NCBI RefSeq assembly: GCF_000495815.1
Contig: NZ_AWGE01000027.1
Coordinates: 1 to 43,248 of the forward strand
Direction: 5' to 3'
DNA length: 43,248 bases
Source: Asticcacaulis sp. AC466
Lineage (GTDB): Bacteria; Pseudomonadota; Alphaproteobacteria; Caulobacterales; Caulobacteraceae
In this document: positions 7,469 through 15,796 of the stretch, piece after piece
How the letters are laid out: each line of letters begins with the position of its first letter
Numbering within the stretch: the stretch's first letter is position 1
The notes under the pieces: model-generated
Databases searched by the model: none
What the model was told of the DNA's origin: nothing
Seen by the model: only the letters and a program-made list of their open reading frames with translations
Translations under genes and position numbers: made by a program

Positions 7469-9994
7469 ATGTATACGATGAAGTATTTGTTGACGGGCGT
7501 GGCTATGGCCCCGCTCGCCCTTAGTCTTGCCGGGGCCAGCCAGGCCCAGGAAGCAGCTGTGACGGCGGAAGCGCCTGTTGAGGTTGTGGTTTTCGGCACG
7601 CGTGCGGCCGAGCGGCAATCGCTCGACCAAAAACATGCGTCTCAGGTCACGCGGGAAGTGATCACCGCCAATGACGCCGGCAAGTTGCCGGACCAGAACG
7701 TCGCGGAAGTCGTCACCCGTATGCCGGGCGTCACGGTCGCGGACGATCAGGGGGAAGGGCGCTATGTCGTCATTCGCGGTCTCGATCCCTCGCTCGCCGC
7801 CGTGCGCATCAACGGTCAGGATGCTGCAGCACCCGAAAGCGATACACGTTCGGTCAAGCTGGATACGATTCCGACCGGCCTGATCGGCAGCGTCGAGGTC
7901 ATCAAGGATCAGACCGCCGAATACGACGCCAGCGCCATTGCCGGCGCGGTCAACGTCAAGACCCTGTCGGCCTTCGACCGAAAGAAACCGTTCCTGACCG
8001 CGCGTTATTCGGCAGGCTATTTCGAACTAAACAAGAAGACGTCGTATGACGCCGACGTGTCGGCGGGCACGCGCTTTGGACCGAACCAGGCCTTCGGTAT
8101 CGTGGCGGCGCTCAATTCGTCACGTCGTCCGCAGGCGTCGGACAATCTCCAGGGGACGGATGGCTGGAAAAACGGCGTGCCGGATGACTGGCGTCTGCGC
8201 GACTACTACGTCATTCGCAACCGCCAGGGCGCGGCGCTAAATTTCGACTATAAGCCCAGCGACGATCTCCATCTGTACGCCCGCACCTTGTTTTCACACT
8301 TTACCGACATGGAGCAGCGTCAGCAGTTCCGCGTCAATCTCGACGGCGCGACGATTTCGAACCCGGTCGGCAGCACGGCCAGCTTCGCTGCTGCCAAGGC
8401 AGCCGTTCGCGACGCCAAGTACCGTTTCGAGGATGAGCATATCTCGACCGTCAATCTGGGCGGGGAATTTACCGTCGGAGCGGGCAAGCTGGAGGTCGAT
8501 GTGACGTCGTCCTCGGCGATCAAGGATGACGATCCGCGCTACAACTTCTCCTATCAGACCGGCAAGAAGGACGTGAAGGGGACCTATGACCTGTCGGACG
8601 TACTGTTCACCGTCACACCGAATGCTGCCGCCTATGACGCATCGAAGTACAAGGCCAAGGAAGCGGCGCTTGAGGCCGACCACGGTCGCGAAACCATGAA
8701 CCAGGCATCGGTGGATTACACCTTGCCGACCACACTGTTCGGCGCGGACACAGTCGTCAAGACCGGCGTGAAATATTCGGAGCGCCATAAGCGCAGCGCG
8801 GTCGATTACCGTCTGTACACGGTTAGCGGCAACATGCTGCTGTCGGATTTTCAGTCGCAACCGGCTGGGCCGATCAACGGCAACGTCTTCGGTCCCACCG
8901 TCGATTTCCTGAAATCCCTGTCCTATGCCCAGACCAACAACCTGCTGGTGCTACAACAGGCTGACAGCGTGGCCGACGATCTGGGCGGCGACTATGATGT
9001 CCGCGAAAAGGTCACCGCGGGCTATGTTCAAGCTACGATCCGCAGCGGCAATCTGACCGTAACTCCGGGCCTTCGTGTCGAACACACCGCCGCCGACTAT
9101 GCCGCCAAGGCGTTCGACGAGAATTCGCCCTTCGATACCCCGTTCAACAGCTTCGGCAAGAAGGACTATACCGACCTGTTTCCGTCCCTGGTCGGCCGTT
9201 ACGATTTCAGCGGCAATACCCTGGCCCGTTTCGCTGCCACCACGGCAATCGGCCGCCCGAACTATGTCGACCTGGCGCCGCGCGTCAACATCAACCGCGA
9301 CGACGATGCGCTGGACATCGGCAATCCGAACCTGAACCCACTGAAATCGGTCAATCTCGATGCCGGTTTCGAGCATTATTTTGGCCGCAAGGGCATGGTT
9401 TCGGTCGCCGTCTTCCACAAATCGATTGACGATCCGATCTTCGTTACAGGCCGCACGGCCAATAACGAACTGATCAATGGCACGGTCTATAATGGTGCGT
9501 CGATCACCCAGGCCGTCAATCTGAAGTCGGCCAACGTCAGTGGCGTCGAATTCAACTATGTCATGCAATTCGATAGCCTGCCTGCGCCGTTCGACGGCTT
9601 GGGCACGTCGCTCAATGTCACGGCACAGGATTCGAGCAGTGACGGTGCGCCCGGCCGCAGTGGTGATGTTCGCCTGATCTATACCTCCGACCTGACCGGC
9701 ACCGCCGAGCTGACTTACGAAAAGCATGGTTGGACAGCCCGGGTCGCCTATTCCTATCGCTCAAAATACCTCGATACCCTGGGTGAAACCGCCGCCACGG
9801 ACATCTACACCGCCGGCAATGGCAAGCTCGACCTCAAGGTCGGCTATGCCGTGACGCGCAATGTGCAGCTCTATGTCGAAGGCAAGAACCTCAACGAGTC
9901 GGTCTGGCGCCGGACGATGGGTGGTGGCACGCAACTGGTCGAAAATGAGTTCTACGGCCGCACCTGGCGTTTCGGCGTCGCGGCGAAGTTCTAG
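7469..9994 (+). CDS. TonB-dependent outer-membrane receptor, phytase-linked
   Basis: An 841-residue receptor with a Sec signal peptide (cleavage near ASQAQ, residues 24-28), a plug domain and a 22-stranded barrel ending in the terminal aromatic motif (final residue Phe). Plug-domain signatures include VVVFGTR near 40, DQNVAEVVTRMPGVTVADDQGEGRYVVIRG, the INGQ segment and VEVIKDQTAEYDASAIAGAVNVKT, typical of the Caulobacter/Xanthomonas-type receptors. The TonB box probably lies just before VVFGTR. The first ATG (7469) has GGGG about 12 bases upstream; the second, at 7478, has none, so I keep the first. Its divergent neighbour is a beta-propeller phytase and a Pho-box-like site precedes it, so phytate, inositol phosphates or a metal-phytate complex are plausible substrates (inference). 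A strong terminator follows. Confidence 0.93.
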   Translation: MYTMKYLLTGVAMAPLALSLAGASQAQEAAVTAEAPVEVVVFGTRAAERQSLDQKHASQVTREVITANDAGKLPDQNVAEVVTRMPGVTVADDQGEGRYVVIRGLDPSLAAVRINGQDAAAPESDTRSVKLDTIPTGLIGSVEVIKDQTAEYDASAIAGAVNVKTLSAFDRKKPFLTARYSAGYFELNKKTSYDADVSAGTRFGPNQAFGIVAALNSSRRPQASDNLQGTDGWKNGVPDDWRLRDYYVIRNRQGAALNFDYKPSDDLHLYARTLFSHFTDMEQRQQFRVNLDGATISNPVGSTASFAAAKAAVRDAKYRFEDEHISTVNLGGEFTVGAGKLEVDVTSSSAIKDDDPRYNFSYQTGKKDVKGTYDLSDVLFTVTPNAAAYDASKYKAKEAALEADHGRETMNQASVDYTLPTTLFGADTVVKTGVKYSERHKRSAVDYRLYTVSGNMLLSDFQSQPAGPINGNVFGPTVDFLKSLSYAQTNNLLVLQQADSVADDLGGDYDVREKVTAGYVQATIRSGNLTVTPGLRVEHTAADYAAKAFDENSPFDTPFNSFGKKDYTDLFPSLVGRYDFSGNTLARFAATTAIGRPNYVDLAPRVNINRDDDALDIGNPNLNPLKSVNLDAGFEHYFGRKGMVSVAVFHKSIDDPIFVTGRTANNELINGTVYNGASITQAVNLKSANVSGVEFNYVMQFDSLPAPFDGLGTSLNVTAQDSSSDGAPGRSGDVRLIYTSDLTGTAELTYEKHGWTARVAYSYRSKYLDTLGETAATDIYTAGNGKLDLKVGYAVTRNVQLYVEGKNLNESVWRRTMGGGTQLVENEFYGRTWRFGVAAKF

Positions 9995-10035
9995 ACTGCA
10001 CGAAAGCCTGAACTGTCCCGGAGGGCTTTGAGTTT

Positions 10036-10067
10036 GCGCCCGCTTCGAAAGGAGCGGGCGCTTTTTT
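10036..10067 (+). terminator. Rho-independent terminator after the TonB-dependent receptor
   Basis: GCGCCCGCT (10036-10044) pairs perfectly with AGCGGGCGC (10053-10061) around an 8-base loop and is followed by six Ts. It lies 42 bases after the receptor's stop codon. Confidence 0.9.
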
Positions 10068-10137
10068 GACGTTCGTCCCGGATATAATCTCAGGGCGTCC
10101 GGTTGCGTGGCGATTTCATTGCCGCTAAAGCACGGCC

Positions 10138-11766
10138 ATGCTGCGTATCACCGAATTGAAGTTACCGCTTGACCACGCGCCGGAAGCCCTGGCGGCCGCC
10201 ATTCAGACGCGGCTCGGCATCGCGCCGGACGACCTGCTGTCGTTCACCGTCGCGCGCCGGGCGCATGATGCGCGACGCAAGTCAGCCATCCTGATGATCT
10301 ATTCTGTCGATGTGACCGTCACGGACGAGCAGGGGGTACTGGACAGGCTGGCCGGCGATCCTGGTGTCAGGCTAAGCCCCGATACCGAATACCGATTTAT
10401 CGGCACGCCGGTGCTGGATACGGACAGGCATCGTCCCGTCATTATCGGCGCTGGGCCATGCGGGCTTTTCGCCGCGCTCATCCTGGCCCAGATGGGCCTG
10501 CGTCCCATCATACTGGAACGCGGCAAGGTGGTGCGCGAACGTACCAAGGATACGTGGGGGCTATGGCGGCGCGGCGAACTCCACCCAGAATCGAACGTCC
10601 AGTTCGGTGAAGGCGGTGCCGGGACCTTTTCGGATGGCAAGCTATACAGCCAGATCAAGGATCCGCGCCATCTCAGCCGTAAGGTGCTGACCGAATTTGT
10701 CAAGGCCGGCGCGCCGCCAGAAATTCTGACCGAGGCGCACCCGCATATCGGCACGTTCCGGCTGGTGACCATGGTTGAACACATGCGTCGGACCATCGAA
10801 TCGCTGGGTGGCGAATACCGCTGGGAAAAGCGTGTCGAGGATGTCGACGTTCATGTCGCGCCGGACGGCACCCGCAGCGTACGCGGTTTGCATCTGCACA
10901 CCGGCGAATATCTCGAAGCGGATCGGGTCGTTCTGGCGGTCGGCCACAGCGCGCGCGATACCTTTTATATGCTGCATGATCGTGGCGTGTTCATCGAAGC
11001 CAAGCCCTTTTCCATCGGTGTGCGGATTGAGCACCCGCAATCCTGGATCGACATGGCGCGCTTTGGCGCCTGCGCCGGCCACCCCGATCTCGGTGCGGCG
11101 GCCTACAGCCTGTCGCATCACTGCGCCAATGGCCGGACGGTCTACAGTTTTTGCATGTGTCCCGGTGGGCGCGTGGTCGCCGCGGCGTCGGAACCGGGCC
11201 GCGTCGTCACCAACGGGATGAGCCAATATTCCCGCAAGGAATTCAACGCCAATGCCGGTTTTGTCGTCGGCATAGACCCGGAGCGTGACTATCCGGGCCA
11301 TCCGCTTGCCGGGATTGAACTACAGCGCCGGCTGGAATCGCAGGCCTTCGTCGCCGGCGGATCGAACTACAAGGCGCCGGGGCAAAAGGTCGGAGACTTC
11401 CTCAAGGGCCAGGCCTCTACGGAATTCGGCGAAGTGCTGCCGTCGTACAAGCCGGGTGTGCATCTGACCGATCTGTCTGCCTGCCTGCCCGATTTCGCCG
11501 TCGCCGCCATGCGTGAGGCCTTGCCGGTCTTTGGGCGTCAGATTGCGCGCTACGATCATCCGGACGCGATCATGACCGGTGTCGAGACGCGGACGTCATC
11601 GCCCATTCGCATCACCCGTGGCAAGGACATGCAAAGCCTGAATACGGTTGGCCTGTATCCGGCTGGCGAAGGTGCTGGCTATGCCGGCGGTATCCTGTCG
11701 GCGGCGATAGATGGCATCAAGATCGCCGAGGCCGTAGCGCAGGCCTGGATGACGCCTGAGCAATGA
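10138..11766 (+). CDS. FAD-dependent NAD(P)-like oxidoreductase (COG2509 type)
   Basis: A 542-residue uncharacterised FAD-dependent dehydrogenase. The N-terminal ~90 residues form a small alpha/beta domain rich in basic residues (ARRAHDARRKSA), followed by a dinucleotide-binding loop IIGAGPCGLFAA at 102-113. The family's hallmark is VQFGEGGAGTFSDGKLYSQIK near 155-175, and a C-terminal FAD-contacting loop, TVGLYPAGEGAGYAGGILSAAIDG, closes the protein. No signal peptide or membrane segment is present. Its substrate is not known for the family. No Shine-Dalgarno sequence is evident before the ATG, so it may be read from a short or absent leader. The gene stands alone between a terminator and a convergent two-component pair, and its stop codon lies in a 12-base tandem duplication. 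Confidence 0.88.
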   Translation: MLRITELKLPLDHAPEALAAAIQTRLGIAPDDLLSFTVARRAHDARRKSAILMIYSVDVTVTDEQGVLDRLAGDPGVRLSPDTEYRFIGTPVLDTDRHRPVIIGAGPCGLFAALILAQMGLRPIILERGKVVRERTKDTWGLWRRGELHPESNVQFGEGGAGTFSDGKLYSQIKDPRHLSRKVLTEFVKAGAPPEILTEAHPHIGTFRLVTMVEHMRRTIESLGGEYRWEKRVEDVDVHVAPDGTRSVRGLHLHTGEYLEADRVVLAVGHSARDTFYMLHDRGVFIEAKPFSIGVRIEHPQSWIDMARFGACAGHPDLGAAAYSLSHHCANGRTVYSFCMCPGGRVVAAASEPGRVVTNGMSQYSRKEFNANAGFVVGIDPERDYPGHPLAGIELQRRLESQAFVAGGSNYKAPGQKVGDFLKGQASTEFGEVLPSYKPGVHLTDLSACLPDFAVAAMREALPVFGRQIARYDHPDAIMTGVETRTSSPIRITRGKDMQSLNTVGLYPAGEGAGYAGGILSAAIDGIKIAEAVAQAWMTPEQ

Positions 11767-11784
11767 TCACGCCAATGATCACGC
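11761..11784. repeat. 12-base tandem duplication spanning two convergent stop codons
   Basis: CAATGATCACGC occurs twice back to back (11761-11772 and 11773-11784). The first copy holds the stop TGA of the oxidoreductase; the second holds, on the other strand, the stop of the histidine kinase. Removing one copy would leave the two stop codons directly abutting in TGATCA. Confidence 0.9.
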
Positions 11785-13137
11785 CTGGGCAATCGGCAGG
11801 CTGATACAGGCGCGCAGGCCACCCGATGGACTGCTATCCAGCGTCAGGTCGCCGCCGTGGCCGCGCACGATGTCGCGGGCGATGGCCAGGCCGAGACCGA
11901 CGCCCTTGATGTTCTGGTTGCGCGCTTCGTCCAGACGGGAAAAGGGCTTGAACGCTTCTTCGCGTTTTTCCGGCGCGATGCCAGGACCATCGTCGTCGAT
12001 AATGAGCAGCAGGCGTTGACCTTCGACGCGGGCGTGGAAGCGGACATGCTTGCCGTAGTGGAAACCATTCATGATAAGGTTCGTCACGGCGCGCTGGACC
12101 GCCAGTTCGCGAATGGTGACGCGCTGATCGGTCTCAAGCGGTTCGGTCTGTAATTTATGGCCGATGCGGGCAATGTTGTCGCTGATTGTGTCCATGAAAT
12201 GCCGGACCGAGACGCTGTCGGTATTTTCCGACATTTCGCCACGCGCGAAGGCCAGGTATTCGTCGATCATATAGGCCATTTCTGACACATCCTGCTTCAT
12301 CCGCTCGGTGGCGGTGTCCTGGGCGGCCATGGCCAGCTCCAGCTTCAGGCGGGTCAGCGGCGTGCGCAGATCATGACTGACAGAAGCGAGGAGAGTGGTG
12401 CGCTGTTCGATCTGGCGCTGTATGCGCGCCTTCATTTTCAGGAAGGCCTCGGCTGCGGCGCGGACTTCGGTAGCGCCATAGGGCTTGAATTTCGGGTCTT
12501 CCTCGCCACGGCCGAACCGTTCCGCCGCCTGGCTCAGCCGTTCTATGGCCCGTACCTGATTGCGGATGAACAACATGGCGATGGCGGTCAGAATACAGGT
12601 GGCGCCCAGCATCCAGAAGATGAAGATATAGCCGGTGGTGGCAAACGCGCGGTCCTTGGGCGCGACAATGCGTAATACGCCTTCCTTGACCTGTACGCGA
12701 ATATCGACGAAGCCGGGGTAGCGGGTGGTGTCGAACCAGAAGGGCTCTTCGAGCTGATCGCCCAGGGCCTGGTTCATTGTACGGTTCAAGGCAAAAAAGA
12801 TCGACGGGCGCTGGTTTGTCGGCAACTTCTCACCAGGCCTCAGCGAGATCGACAACTGCATCGAGGTGTCAGCCTGGGCTTTGATTTTATGCAGGTTCTT
12901 AGGGGTCGGGTCGTCTTCATAGGCGCGCACGGCCCAGGCGATGTCGCCGGCCAGTCCTTCCGACAGCTTGGCGGTGACGGTTTCCCAATGCTTGTCGAAA
13001 AACACCCAGGTGACGGCGATCTGCATGATGGCGATCGGCAACACGATGATCAGCAGGACGCGCGCCATAAGGGAGCGCGGCAACGCGCGCTTGACATAGG
13101 CAGGCCAGAATTTCAGTCGCGGCAGCTTGAAGGCCAT
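11779..13137 (-). CDS. EnvZ-like sensor histidine kinase
   Basis: A 452-residue membrane sensor kinase, partner of the OmpR-type regulator encoded 11 bases upstream. Layout: first membrane segment about 25-47, periplasmic sensor about 48-167, second membrane segment about 168-190, HAMP linker about 191-245, HisKA H-box with phospho-acceptor His255 in SVSHDLRTP. The HATPase domain has an N-box around Asn357, G1 DDDGPG at 381-386 and G2 GVGLGL at 412-417. All catalytic motifs look intact. By family it autophosphorylates on His255 and passes phosphate to the regulator. EnvZ-like kinases respond to osmotic or envelope conditions, but the signal here is unknown. The start ATG has AAGG about 10 bases upstream. 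It is convergent with the FAD oxidoreductase. Confidence 0.92.
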   Translation of the reverse strand: MAFKLPRLKFWPAYVKRALPRSLMARVLLIIVLPIAIMQIAVTWVFFDKHWETVTAKLSEGLAGDIAWAVRAYEDDPTPKNLHKIKAQADTSMQLSISLRPGEKLPTNQRPSIFFALNRTMNQALGDQLEEPFWFDTTRYPGFVDIRVQVKEGVLRIVAPKDRAFATTGYIFIFWMLGATCILTAIAMLFIRNQVRAIERLSQAAERFGRGEEDPKFKPYGATEVRAAAEAFLKMKARIQRQIEQRTTLLASVSHDLRTPLTRLKLELAMAAQDTATERMKQDVSEMAYMIDEYLAFARGEMSENTDSVSVRHFMDTISDNIARIGHKLQTEPLETDQRVTIRELAVQRAVTNLIMNGFHYGKHVRFHARVEGQRLLLIIDDDGPGIAPEKREEAFKPFSRLDEARNQNIKGVGLGLAIARDIVRGHGGDLTLDSSPSGGLRACISLPIAQA

Positions 13138-13148
13138 TCGGGATGGCC

Positions 13149-13862
13149 TTAATCTGGCGCCAGCATATAGCCCTTGCCGCGCACGGTCTGGAGATAGCGC
13201 GGGTTCTTCGGATCCTGTTCAATCTTGCGGCGCAGGCGGGTGACCTGAACATCAACGGCGCGGCCGGTGGTGTCGACGCTGTCCTTGGCCAGGTCCATAC
13301 GGTCCACCGGCACATTGGCGCGTTCGGCGAGATATTTGAGCAGTTGCGATTCCGCCTCGGTCAGGCGAACCAGGGCGCCGTTCTTGCTAAGTTCCGAGCG
13401 TTCCAGGTCGAAGCTGAAAGACCCCATGGTGATCGATTTCGGCAAGGCAGGTTTTACACCGGCGCGACGCAGTATCGCCTCGATACGCAGCAATAATTCC
13501 TGCGGTTCGAACGGCTTGGACAGATAGTCGTCGGCGCCGATCGACAGCCCCATGATGCGGTCGTCGGGCAGACCGCGCGCCGTCAGGATCAGGATGGGGA
13601 CGTTGGAATTGCTGCGCACCCATTTCGACAGCGAAAAGCCGTCTTCGCCCGGCATCATGACGTCGAGGATCAGCAGGTCGAAGTCGAGCAACTGCAACAT
13701 GCGTTTGGCGGCGTCGGCATGGGCGGCGGCGGTGACGCGAAATCCCTGTCGTGACAGGAACTCTTTCAGCAGGGTGCGGATGCGGTCATCGTCATCGACC
13801 ACCAGCAAGTGACGGGTGGTGGCGTCATTCTGCGACGCGCTTTGCCCAGGGGCCAGGCTCAT
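13149..13862 (-). CDS. OmpR-family response regulator
   Basis: A 237-residue transcription regulator. The receiver domain has the acidic cluster VDDDD at 22-26, phospho-acceptor Asp67 in LDVMMPGEDG and the switch lysine in LSKPF. The C-terminal winged-helix domain (about 145-235) includes the LTEAESQLLKYLAERANVPVDR helix and the recognition segment VDVQVTRLRRKIE, characteristic of OmpR/PhoB regulators. It is the first gene of a two-gene unit with the EnvZ-like kinase. The start is an ATG at 13862. Its promoter must lie in 13863-14046, shared with the divergent TPR-sulfotransferase; I see no unambiguous -35/-10 pair there. It is not obviously PhoB itself, because its partner is EnvZ-like and has no PhoR-type features. 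Confidence 0.93.
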   Translation of the reverse strand: MSLAPGQSASQNDATTRHLLVVDDDDRIRTLLKEFLSRQGFRVTAAAHADAAKRMLQLLDFDLLILDVMMPGEDGFSLSKWVRSNSNVPILILTARGLPDDRIMGLSIGADDYLSKPFEPQELLLRIEAILRRAGVKPALPKSITMGSFSFDLERSELSKNGALVRLTEAESQLLKYLAERANVPVDRMDLAKDSVDTTGRAVDVQVTRLRRKIEQDPKNPRYLQTVRGKGYMLAPD

Positions 13863-14046
13863 AGTGTCTGCTCTCTCACATGTTCAAGATACGACTCTTA
13901 AACAGAATTGCGGGTTTTAACAGATCACTATTCGTTGAGAAATGTAAAGTCGTCACAATTGCCGCGTGCCGACCGCTGCGTTCCGAATTTTTATCACTGC
14001 GTCTTTGCGCTGGACAGGGCGCCGATAGTGCTGAACTAATCGCGTT

Positions 14047-15657
14047 ATGACCGATACTCCCGAACAGATCGCGATCCGGCACGGGCTGCAAAATCCCGAC
14101 CTGATGAAGGCCGCGCTGGCGCTTTACGACAATCGCCTGGAAATCGCCGAGCCTATCCTGCGTACCCATCTGAAAGCCGATCCGTTCGACGTGGCCGCCA
14201 TACGTATGCTGGCCGAGGTGGCGGCGCGTATCGGGCGCTACCGCGATTCCGAAAACCTGCTGCGCCGCGCCGTTGAGCTGGCGCCGGGGTTCGGCGCTGC
14301 CCGCGCCAATCTGGCCTCCGTCCTGTATAAGCAAAACCGCGCTGAAGAGGCGATAGCCGAGCTGGATCTTTTGCTGGCAGACGGGGGCAATGAGAATATC
14401 GGCTTGAGCAATCTCAAGGCGGCGGCGCTCAGCAAAATCGGTGGCTTCGACGAGGCGATCCGCCTGTACAAGGACGTGGTGGCGCGCGCACCGAGCCAGC
14501 CCAAGGTCTGGATGAGCCTGGGGCACATGCTGAAAACCGTGGGACGCCAAGACGAGGGCATTTCCGCCTATCGAACGGCGTTGGCGATCCAGCCGACACT
14601 GGGCGAAGTGTGGTGGAGCCTGGCTAACCTAAAGACGGTTCGGTTTTCATCCGACGACATGGCGGCCATGCAGGCGGCGCTGACCCAGCCGGACTTGAGC
14701 GATGAGGACCGGTTTCACCTCGATTTCGCCTTGGGCAAGGCGTTCGAAGATCAGAAAGCCCATGCCGAGGCGTTTGAGCATTACGCGCGCGGCAATGCCT
14801 TGCGCCGCCGGTCAATCGATTACAGCGCTGACGATATGACGGCATCGGTTGACCAAAGTATAGACCTGTTCACGCCGGATTTTTTTGCGGCCCGCGCTGG
14901 CTTGGGCAGCGACGCGCGCGATCCCATTTTTATCCTCGGCATGCCGCGTGCCGGCTCGACCCTGATCGAGCAGATACTCTCCAGTCATAGCCAGGTGGAG
15001 GGCACGTCCGAATTGCCCGACATTCCGGCCCTGGCGCGCGAAGGCCACGACTATCCCGCGCGCGTTGCCGATATTCCGCCGGAACGCCTCACGGCATTGG
15101 GGGAGAGCTATCTGTCGCGGACGCGTGTTCAGCGCAAGACCGACCGACCGATGTTCATCGACAAGCTGCCCAATAACTGGGCATTCGTCCCATTCATCCA
15201 TCTCATCCTGCCCAATGCCATTATAATCGATGCGCGCCGCCACCCGCTCGGGTGCTGTTTTTCCAATTTCAAGCAGCATTTCGCACGCGGGCAGGGCTTT
15301 TCCTACAGCCTGGACGACATGGGGCGATACTATGCCGACTATGTGCGTCTGATGCATCATGTCGATACGGTTCTGCCTGGCCGCGTACATCGTGTCTTTT
15401 ATGAGCGCATGGTCGAGGAGACCGAAACCGAGGTGCGCAAATTGTTGGCCCATTGCGGGCTCGGCTTCGAAGACGCTTGCCTGCGCTTCCATGAAACCGA
15501 GCGGGCTGTTCGCACGGCCTCTTCGGAACAGGTCCGCCAGCCGATTTTCAAGGCCGGCACCGAAGGCTGGCAAGGGTTCGAGCCGTGGCTGGACCCGCTA
15601 AAAGCCGCACTGGGTCCCGTCCTGGACCTCTATCCAGACATTCCTCAATCCTTTTAA
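14047..15657 (+). CDS. TPR-repeat sulfotransferase
   Basis: A 536-residue two-domain protein. Residues about 1-270 hold tetratricopeptide repeats, visible as helical pairs such as YRDSENLLRRAVELAPGFGAARANLAS and DEAIRLYKDVVARAPSQPKVWMSLG. Residues about 290-530 are a sulfotransferase domain. Its 5'-phosphosulfate-binding loop, ILGMPRAGSTLIEQ, is centred on 296-309, and a 3'-phosphate region, DARRHPLGCCFSNFKQHFA, follows at about 397. The family transfers sulfate from PAPS; the acceptor is unknown, and TPRs suggest a protein partner. No signal peptide or Shine-Dalgarno sequence is visible, so translation may be leaderless. It sits 139 bases upstream of, and on the same strand as, the frameshifted TonB-dependent receptor, a pairing I believe recurs in sphingomonads and Caulobacterales. 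Confidence 0.9.
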   Translation: MTDTPEQIAIRHGLQNPDLMKAALALYDNRLEIAEPILRTHLKADPFDVAAIRMLAEVAARIGRYRDSENLLRRAVELAPGFGAARANLASVLYKQNRAEEAIAELDLLLADGGNENIGLSNLKAAALSKIGGFDEAIRLYKDVVARAPSQPKVWMSLGHMLKTVGRQDEGISAYRTALAIQPTLGEVWWSLANLKTVRFSSDDMAAMQAALTQPDLSDEDRFHLDFALGKAFEDQKAHAEAFEHYARGNALRRRSIDYSADDMTASVDQSIDLFTPDFFAARAGLGSDARDPIFILGMPRAGSTLIEQILSSHSQVEGTSELPDIPALAREGHDYPARVADIPPERLTALGESYLSRTRVQRKTDRPMFIDKLPNNWAFVPFIHLILPNAIIIDARRHPLGCCFSNFKQHFARGQGFSYSLDDMGRYYADYVRLMHHVDTVLPGRVHRVFYERMVEETETEVRKLLAHCGLGFEDACLRFHETERAVRTASSEQVRQPIFKAGTEGWQGFEPWLDPLKAALGPVLDLYPDIPQSF

Positions 15658-15687
15658 AAAGTTGCCGCTGCGTAAGGTGGCGTGGCA

Positions 15688-15712
15688 ATTGCGACACAAT
15701 TGTGATCGCAAT
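15688..15712. promoter_or_regulatory. Candidate operator: 25-base near-perfect palindrome
   Basis: A perfect 10-base palindrome, CACAATTGTG (15695-15704), is flanked by ATTGCGA on the left and, after one extra A, TCGCAAT on the right. A further copy of the right half-site, ATCGCAA, follows at 15718-15724, 13 bases after the first. The site lies 85-109 bases before the start codon of the receptor at 15797, a normal place for a repressor or activator. No T-run follows, so it is not a terminator. Which regulator binds is unknown. Confidence 0.5.
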
Positions 15713-15796
15713 TTTGCATCGCAACAAATGTCCGTTGACGGACTTCGAACTCAGGAACAGTCTCGCCCCTATCTGCCGACAAACGGGGGTTACATC

